Shown here piece by piece: positions 59,448 to 64,000 of a DNA stretch of 64,000 nucleotides; positions within the stretch are counted from its first letter, which is position 1; every line of letters begins with the position of its first letter. This DNA is from Nonomuraea fuscirosea. Lineage in GTDB: Bacteria > Actinomycetota > Actinomycetes > Streptosporangiales > Streptosporangiaceae. The position numbers were made by a program, and so were the translations under genes. The notes under the pieces are model-generated. The model was not told the origin of the DNA. It did not search any database and saw nothing but the letters and a program-made list of their open reading frames with translations. The stretch spans positions 1 to 64,000 of the forward strand of contig NZ_PVNG01000014.1 of the NCBI RefSeq assembly GCF_003001935.1, written 5' to 3'.

Positions 59448-60941
59448 ATGCCGGAACAGCCGAAGGTGCGCACCACGGAAGGTGTGGTGCAGGGGCTCTG
59501 GCGAGAGGGACACGCCGTGTTCCGCGGCATCCCCTACGCCCGGCCCCCGGTGGGAGAGCTGCGTTTCCAGGCCCCCGCCCCGCCGCCGCGCTGGGAGGGG
59601 ACGAGGCAGGCGACGGAGTTCGGTCCTCCGGTGCCGCTGTCCCTGCCGATCGACACGGGCCCGCCGCAGGGCACGGACTGGCTGACGCTCAATGTGGGCA
59701 CCCCGGATCCGGGCGCGGCGGGTCTGCCGGTGCTGGTGTGGCTGCCCGTGGGCGGCTACGTGTCGGCGGCGTCGAACGACCCGATGTTCGACCCGGCGGC
59801 GCTGGCCGAGGCGGGGCTCGTCGTGGTGAGCGTCAACTGCCGCGTGGGCGCGGAGGGTTTCGCGTTCCTCGACGACGCGCCGCCCAACCGCGGGTTCCTC
59901 GACCAGATCGCGGCGCTGGAGTGGGTGCGGCGCAACATCGCCGCGTTCGGCGGCGATCCCGGCCGGGTCACCGTGGGCGGGACGTCCGCGGGGGCGGGGT
60001 CGGTCGCCGCCCTGCTCACGATGAAGCCGGCCCGCGGCCTGTTCCGGCGCGCCATCGCCCACTCCGTACCGGGGCTGCACAGTACGCCCGCGCTGGCCCG
60101 GGAGATCACCGCCGCGTTCGCGGAGCGGGCCGGCGCGCCGGCCCCCACCGCGGCGGCCCTGCGTGACGTCGAACCCTGGCGGCTGGCCACGGAGCTCACC
60201 GCCTTCAACGCCGGCCTCCACGCCTACCGGGAGCGCTGGGGCCGGCTCACCGAGTCCGGCACCGCCCTGTGCCCGGTCGTCGACGGGGAGATCCTCCAGG
60301 AGACGCCGTGGTCCGCGCTGACCGGCGCGCGGGCGAGTGGGATCGAGTTGCTCGCCGGCCACGCACGGGACGAGTTCCGGCTGTTCAGCGTCATGAGCGG
60401 ACGCCGGGGCACGTTCACCGGGCAGCACGCCCGCGACGCGCTGGACCTGCTCGCCCCGCGACCGCACGGCGCGGATGCCTACCGTGCCGGGTTCCCGCAG
60501 GCCGGTCCGGAGGAACTGGTGGAGACGGTGTACGCGGACGCCCTGTTCCGCATGCCGTCGCAGGGGCTGGCCGAGGCGAACACCGCGGCCGGCGGCACCT
60601 CCTACCTGTTCGAACTGTGCTGGACCGCCCCCGCCCAAGGTGGGGCCTTGGGCGCCTGCCACAGCCTCGACATCCCCTTGGCGTTCGGCACGCTGGACAG
60701 TCCCGTCGGCGCACAACTCCTCGGCGGCGAAGCCACCCCCGAGGCCGTCGCGGTCTCCGGCGAGCTCAAGGGAGCATGGGTCCGCTTCGTCACCACCGGT
60801 GACGCGGGATGGGCGGCCTACCGGCCGGACCTGCGGCTCACCCGTGTCCTGGACGTCGAGCCGGACACGCGGCCCTACCCCGAAGAGGCGTCCCGCCGGA
60901 TCTGGGCGGGCCACCATCCCGACCCCTTCGATCTCCCCTAA
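59448..60941 (+). CDS. type-B carboxylesterase
   Basis: 497 residues. FRGIPYARPPVGELRFQAP, the nucleophile elbow VTVGGTSAGAGSVAALL (usually GESAGA; here GTSAGA), and CHSLDIPLAFGTLDS with the catalytic His. An acid residue is likely in VDGEILQETPW. It hydrolyses carboxylic esters in the cytoplasm. It is probably repressed by the TetR protein and shares its stop region with the GntR gene. Confidence 0.88.
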   Translation: MPEQPKVRTTEGVVQGLWREGHAVFRGIPYARPPVGELRFQAPAPPPRWEGTRQATEFGPPVPLSLPIDTGPPQGTDWLTLNVGTPDPGAAGLPVLVWLPVGGYVSAASNDPMFDPAALAEAGLVVVSVNCRVGAEGFAFLDDAPPNRGFLDQIAALEWVRRNIAAFGGDPGRVTVGGTSAGAGSVAALLTMKPARGLFRRAIAHSVPGLHSTPALAREITAAFAERAGAPAPTAAALRDVEPWRLATELTAFNAGLHAYRERWGRLTESGTALCPVVDGEILQETPWSALTGARASGIELLAGHARDEFRLFSVMSGRRGTFTGQHARDALDLLAPRPHGADAYRAGFPQAGPEELVETVYADALFRMPSQGLAEANTAAGGTSYLFELCWTAPAQGGALGACHSLDIPLAFGTLDSPVGAQLLGGEATPEAVAVSGELKGAWVRFVTTGDAGWAAYRPDLRLTRVLDVEPDTRPYPEEASRRIWAGHHPDPFDLP

Positions 60942-61651
60942 GCGCGCAGTTTGACCACGTAGCGGTAGCGGTCGCCCCGGGCCGCCGAGCGGGTGTACTC
61001 GACCGGCCGGCCCGCCCGGTCGTACGTCCACCGCCTGATCACGATGAGCGGGCTGCCGACCGGGACGCCGAGCACGCCCGCCTCCCGCTCGTCGGCGGCC
61101 TCGGCGTGGATGCTCTCGGTGGCCTCGGCGACCCTGGTGTCGAGGTCCTCGGCGAGGGAGGCGTACAGGGACTGGCGCTCCGACAGCACCTCGGGGTCGA
61201 TGCGGGAGCCGATCCGGTCGGGCAGCCAGGAGTCGAGCAGCGCGAAGGGAGAGCCGGAGCCCGTGCGCACCCGGCGGACCAGCCACACGGCCTCGGAGGG
61301 GAGGAAGCCGAGGATCTCCAGCGGCGGGGCGGGGTCGCGGCGGATCTCGACCCCGGTGATGCCCGGCTCGAGGCCCAGGTCACGCAGCAGGGTGGTGAAG
61401 CTGCGCAGGCTGCCGAGCGAGTGGCTGATGCCGATCTCCACGTTGACGTAGCTGCCCGAGCCGCGGCGCCGGGTGATGAGGTTGGCCGCGGCCAGGCGGT
61501 CGAGCGCCACTCTGACGGTGTTCCTGCTGACGCCGTACTCGTCGGTGAGCGCCTCCTCGGACGGCAGCCGCTCGCCTGGTTTGTACCGGCCGTCCAGGAT
61601 CTGCGTGCGCAGAGAATCGGCGACGATCTCGTGCGCATGGCGCTTGGTCAT
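60938..61651 (-). CDS. GntR family regulator (HutC/UTRA type)
   Basis: 237 residues. GntR winged helix at 10-70 (RYKPGERLPSEEALTDEYGV, SRNTVRVALDRLAAANLITR), then a UTRA domain (WLVRRVRTGSGSPFALLDSW, RWTYDRAGRPVEYTRSAARG). It is divergent from the sugar importer operon and probably represses it; inverted repeats overlap that promoter. Confidence 0.92.
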   Translation of the reverse strand: MTKRHAHEIVADSLRTQILDGRYKPGERLPSEEALTDEYGVSRNTVRVALDRLAAANLITRRRGSGSYVNVEIGISHSLGSLRSFTTLLRDLGLEPGITGVEIRRDPAPPLEILGFLPSEAVWLVRRVRTGSGSPFALLDSWLPDRIGSRIDPEVLSERQSLYASLAEDLDTRVAEATESIHAEAADEREAGVLGVPVGSPLIVIRRWTYDRAGRPVEYTRSAARGDRYRYVVKLRA

Positions 61652-61739
61652 GCGGGTCTCCCCTCGCTCACAAAGCCGGCGCAGACCGAAGTATCAGTAA
61701 CAGTCGACCAACACAACTTATACCTACAGGAATCAGATT

Positions 61740-61783
61740 AGTACCTACAACTCTTGACATTGTTAGGTACTGATTTCTAGCCT
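61740..61783 (+). promoter_or_regulatory. promoter and operator of the sugar importer operon
   Basis: TTGACA at 61754-61759 and TAGCCT at 61778-61783 are 18 bp apart. AGTACCTA (61740-61747) and TAGGTACT (61764-61771) form an inverted repeat that spans the -35 and spacer. A further half-site ATACCTA lies near 61720. A good position for repression by the adjacent GntR protein. Confidence 0.65.
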
Positions 61784-61846
61784 GGGGCCCACAGGCGGCA
61801 CGGGGCGCGCCTTCGTGACCAGTCAGTCGTCTCGTGAGGATGCGAT

Positions 61847-62884
61847 ATGCGAAACATCAAGGCCGGGATCGTGGCCACCCTGACAGCGTTCGCGCTGGCG
61901 GCCTGCTCGACGGTGGGCGGCTCGGCGAGCCCGAGCGCCGCTCCGGACGGCGGCGGTGGCGGCGACGGCGACGGGGGCAAGAAGGTCGCCTTCGTCTCCC
62001 AGGTGGAGGGGGTCCCCTACTTCTCCGCCTTCAAGCAGGGCGCCACGGAGACGGCGAAGTCGCTCGGCATGTCGTACACGCAGGCGGGTCCCGCCACCGC
62101 GGACGCGACCGAGCAGGTCCGCATCTTCAACAGCCTGGTCCAGCAGGGCTACGCCGCGATCGCGGTCTCCCCGCTCGACCCCCGCTCGATGAACCCCGCC
62201 ATCGCGGCGGCGCGGAAGAAGGGCATCGTGGTCATCACCTCCGACGCCGACGCGCCCGACAGTGAGCGCCAGGTCTTCGTGCAGCAGGCCACCGACGCCG
62301 CGCTCGGCGCGACCGTCATGGACCAGATCGCCGCGAAGATGGGCGGCCAGGGCGAGTACGGCATCGTCTCCGGCGCCGCCGACACGCAGACGTTCAACAG
62401 CTGGGTGGCCGAGGCGCGCAAGCGGCAGGAGGCCGCGTACCCGAAGATGCAGCTCGTGGGCGGGGTGCGCTACACCACCGACACCGCGCAGGCGCTGAAG
62501 GAGGCGCAGGACCTCATGACCGCCAACCCCGACCTCAAGGGCCTCATCGCGGTGCCCTCGACGGCGGTGCCCGGCGTGGCGCAGGCCGTCCAGAACGCCG
62601 GCAAGGCCGGGCAGATCGCCGTCTCCGGCTTCGGCTCGCCCAAGACCGCGCGCACGTACGTCGAGTCGGGCGCGATGACCTCCACGGTCCTGTGGGACGT
62701 GCCGCAGCTCGGCATCCTGACCGTCTGGGCGATGAAGCAGCTCCTGGACGGCAAGCAGATCGCCGCGGACAACACCGTGCCGGGGCTCAAGCAGCCGGTG
62801 AAGTACGACGCCGGCGACAAGACTCTGGTGCTGGGCCCGCCGATGGTCTTCACCAAGTCGAACATCGCGCAGTTCGACTACTAG
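61847..62884 (+). CDS. sugar ABC substrate-binding lipoprotein (RbsB/RhaS-like)
   Basis: 345 residues. The signal ends at the lipobox ALAAC (Cys near residue 20), followed by a flexible Gly/Asp/Ser linker. The body is a PF13407-type binding protein: VAFVSQVEGVPYFSAFKQGA, NSLVQQGYAAIAVSPLDPRS, IAVSGFGSPKTARTYVESG. Relatives bind rhamnose, ribose, autoinducer-2 or similar. Its gene heads an importer operon with the ATPase downstream. Confidence 0.9.
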   Translation: MRNIKAGIVATLTAFALAACSTVGGSASPSAAPDGGGGGDGDGGKKVAFVSQVEGVPYFSAFKQGATETAKSLGMSYTQAGPATADATEQVRIFNSLVQQGYAAIAVSPLDPRSMNPAIAAARKKGIVVITSDADAPDSERQVFVQQATDAALGATVMDQIAAKMGGQGEYGIVSGAADTQTFNSWVAEARKRQEAAYPKMQLVGGVRYTTDTAQALKEAQDLMTANPDLKGLIAVPSTAVPGVAQAVQNAGKAGQIAVSGFGSPKTARTYVESGAMTSTVLWDVPQLGILTVWAMKQLLDGKQIAADNTVPGLKQPVKYDAGDKTLVLGPPMVFTKSNIAQFDY

Positions 62885-62891
62885 GAGCGAC

Positions 62892-64000
62892 GTGCGGACG
62901 ATCCTCTCGGTGACCGGGCTCTCCAAGAGCTTCGGAGCCACCGCCGCGCTCACCGACGTCGGCTTCACGCTGGCGGCCGGCGAGCGGCTGGCCCTGCTCG
63001 GCGAGAACGGCGCCGGCAAGTCCACCCTGATCAAGCTCATCGCCGGCGTGCACCGGCCGGACGCCGGTGAGATGACGCTCGACGGCGAGCCGCACCGGCC
63101 CGCCTCGCCCGGCGCCGCGCTGGCCGCCGGCGTCAGCGTCGTCTACCAGGAGCCGTCGTTCTTCCCGCGGCTTTCCGTGCTGGAGAACCTCTTCGTCGGC
63201 CGCGAGCCGCGCGACCGCCTGACCCAGGTCGACTGGGGCGAGATGCGCACGCGCGGCGTGGAGCTGTTCGGGCGGCTCGGCCTGCCCGTGGAGCTGCTGA
63301 ACCGGCGGATGGACGCGCTCAGCCTGGCCGAGCAGCAGCTCGCCCTGATCGCCAGGGCCGTGGACGTGGACGCCAAGGTGCTGATCCTGGACGAGCCCAC
63401 CTCGATCCTGACCGACGCCGAGGCCCGGCGGCTCTTCCGCGTGGTCCAGCGGCTCTCGGAGGCGGGCGTGGCCATCCTCTACATCACCCACCGCTTCGAG
63501 GAGCTGGAGCACGTCGCGGACCGGTTCATCGTGCTCAAGGACGGCCGCCTGGCCGGCGACCTGCCCGCCGCCGCGGCCGACCACGACCGGATCCTGGAGA
63601 TGATGTCCGGCCGCCCGGTCAACGCCACGATCAGCCGGTCGGTCGCCGACCCCGGTGCCGTGGTGCTGGAGGCGGACGGGATCACGGTGCCGGGCTCGCT
63701 GTCCGGCGTCGGCCTGACCGTGCGCGAGAGCGAGGTCGTCGGCCTGTACGGGCTCGTCGGCGCCGGGCGCACGGAGCTGGCCCTGACCGTCTTCGGCATG
63801 CTGCGCCCCACGGCCGGATCGATGCGGGTGCGCGGCGAGCCGTACGCGCCGAAGAGCCCGCGCGACGCCATGGCGCGCGGCATCGCCTACCTGCCCGAGG
63901 ACAGGAAGACGCAGGGCCTCTTCCCCGGCATGGACACGATGAGCAACCTCACCGCCGTCCTGCTGCCCGCCCTGCTGGGACGCTTCGGCGTCATCCGGCG
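62892..64000 (+). CDS. sugar ABC transporter ATP-binding protein, two-domain (RbsA type), 3' partial
   Basis: 369 complete codons before the window ends. First domain: Walker A GENGAGKSTLIKL, Q-loop VVYQEPSFFPRLSVLENLFV, signature-like LSLAEQQLALIARA (degenerate), Walker B VLILDEPTSILTDAEARRLF, H-loop YITHRFEEL. The second domain starts with a weak Walker A (YGLVGAGRTELALTVFG) and continues past the edge. GTG start with AGGAG upstream, 7 bp after the binding-protein stop. Duplicated ATPase with a degenerate second site is standard for RbsA/RhaT-like proteins. Confidence 0.9.
   Translation, partial: MRTILSVTGLSKSFGATAALTDVGFTLAAGERLALLGENGAGKSTLIKLIAGVHRPDAGEMTLDGEPHRPASPGAALAAGVSVVYQEPSFFPRLSVLENLFVGREPRDRLTQVDWGEMRTRGVELFGRLGLPVELLNRRMDALSLAEQQLALIARAVDVDAKVLILDEPTSILTDAEARRLFRVVQRLSEAGVAILYITHRFEELEHVADRFIVLKDGRLAGDLPAAAADHDRILEMMSGRPVNATISRSVADPGAVVLEADGITVPGSLSGVGLTVRESEVVGLYGLVGAGRTELALTVFGMLRPTAGSMRVRGEPYAPKSPRDAMARGIAYLPEDRKTQGLFPGMDTMSNLTAVLLPALLGRFGVIR

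Overview
High-GC (roughly 70 percent) actinomycete chromosome, most likely a member of the Streptosporangiaceae or a close relative. This rests on the GTG/TTG starts, 1-4 nt stop/start overlaps, the DUF574-type methyltransferase, the DUF5753-type XRE regulator and the many sugar ABC operons. No tRNA, rRNA, CRISPR array or replication origin was seen. Most of the window looks like chromosome-arm accessory metabolism.

Layout. 0-6 kb: ClpC C-terminus, AI-2E-type permease, alpha/beta hydrolase, LysR regulator, and a UBP zinc-finger plus fatty-acid desaturase pair. 6.2-11 kb: a tight four-gene cluster of two GT4 glycosyltransferases, an alpha/alpha-toroid protein and a GH130 enzyme, which suggests synthesis and turnover of an unknown, possibly mannose-containing, glycan. 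11-19.5 kb: a complete ABC sugar importer with its regulator, two cephalosporin-C-deacetylase/acetyl-xylan-esterase-like proteins (one lacking the nucleophile serine) and a SelA-like PLP enzyme. This looks like a catabolic operon for an acylated amino-sugar-like solute. 19.7-24 kb: secreted M23 peptidase, a remnant of a NACHT-type NTPase, a phosphotransferase, and a divergent DJ-1/GlxA pair.

24-30.5 kb is a less G+C-rich, decayed island. It holds an unknown 372-aa gene, a frameshifted RsbW-like kinase, an AAA-type ATPase without its N-terminus, a DUF262 (GmrSD-type) gene broken in several frames, and an IS66-type transposase remnant. A leader of about 88 bp occurs twice, once before the intact 372-aa gene and once before a 22-codon ATPase tail.

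30.5-40 kb: DUF574 methyltransferase, XRE-DUF5753 regulator, APH-type phosphotransferase, secreted beta-helix protein, a 2Fe-2S dehydrogenase subunit beside the deleted remains of its molybdenum partner, an M28 peptidase with a one-base frameshift, a secreted hydrolase and a GntR regulator that share a GTAC-centred motif. 40-46 kb: LacI regulator, tandem palindromic operators, a spermidine/putrescine-type ABC importer and an adenosine-deaminase-family enzyme. 46-55 kb: a minus-strand run of degradative genes (acetamidase, PDR/VanB reductase, MOSC protein, DedA, acyl-CoA ligase, NIPSNAP, SnoaL-like, CocE hydrolase, FAD monooxygenase) with a divergent LysR regulator. 55-61 kb: NAD(P)-binding protein, second LysR, ornithine-cyclodeaminase-like enzyme, and TetR plus carboxylesterase around a palindrome. 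61-64 kb: GntR regulator and the start of an RbsB/RbsA-type sugar importer that leaves the window.

All function calls come from reading motifs by eye. No database search was run.
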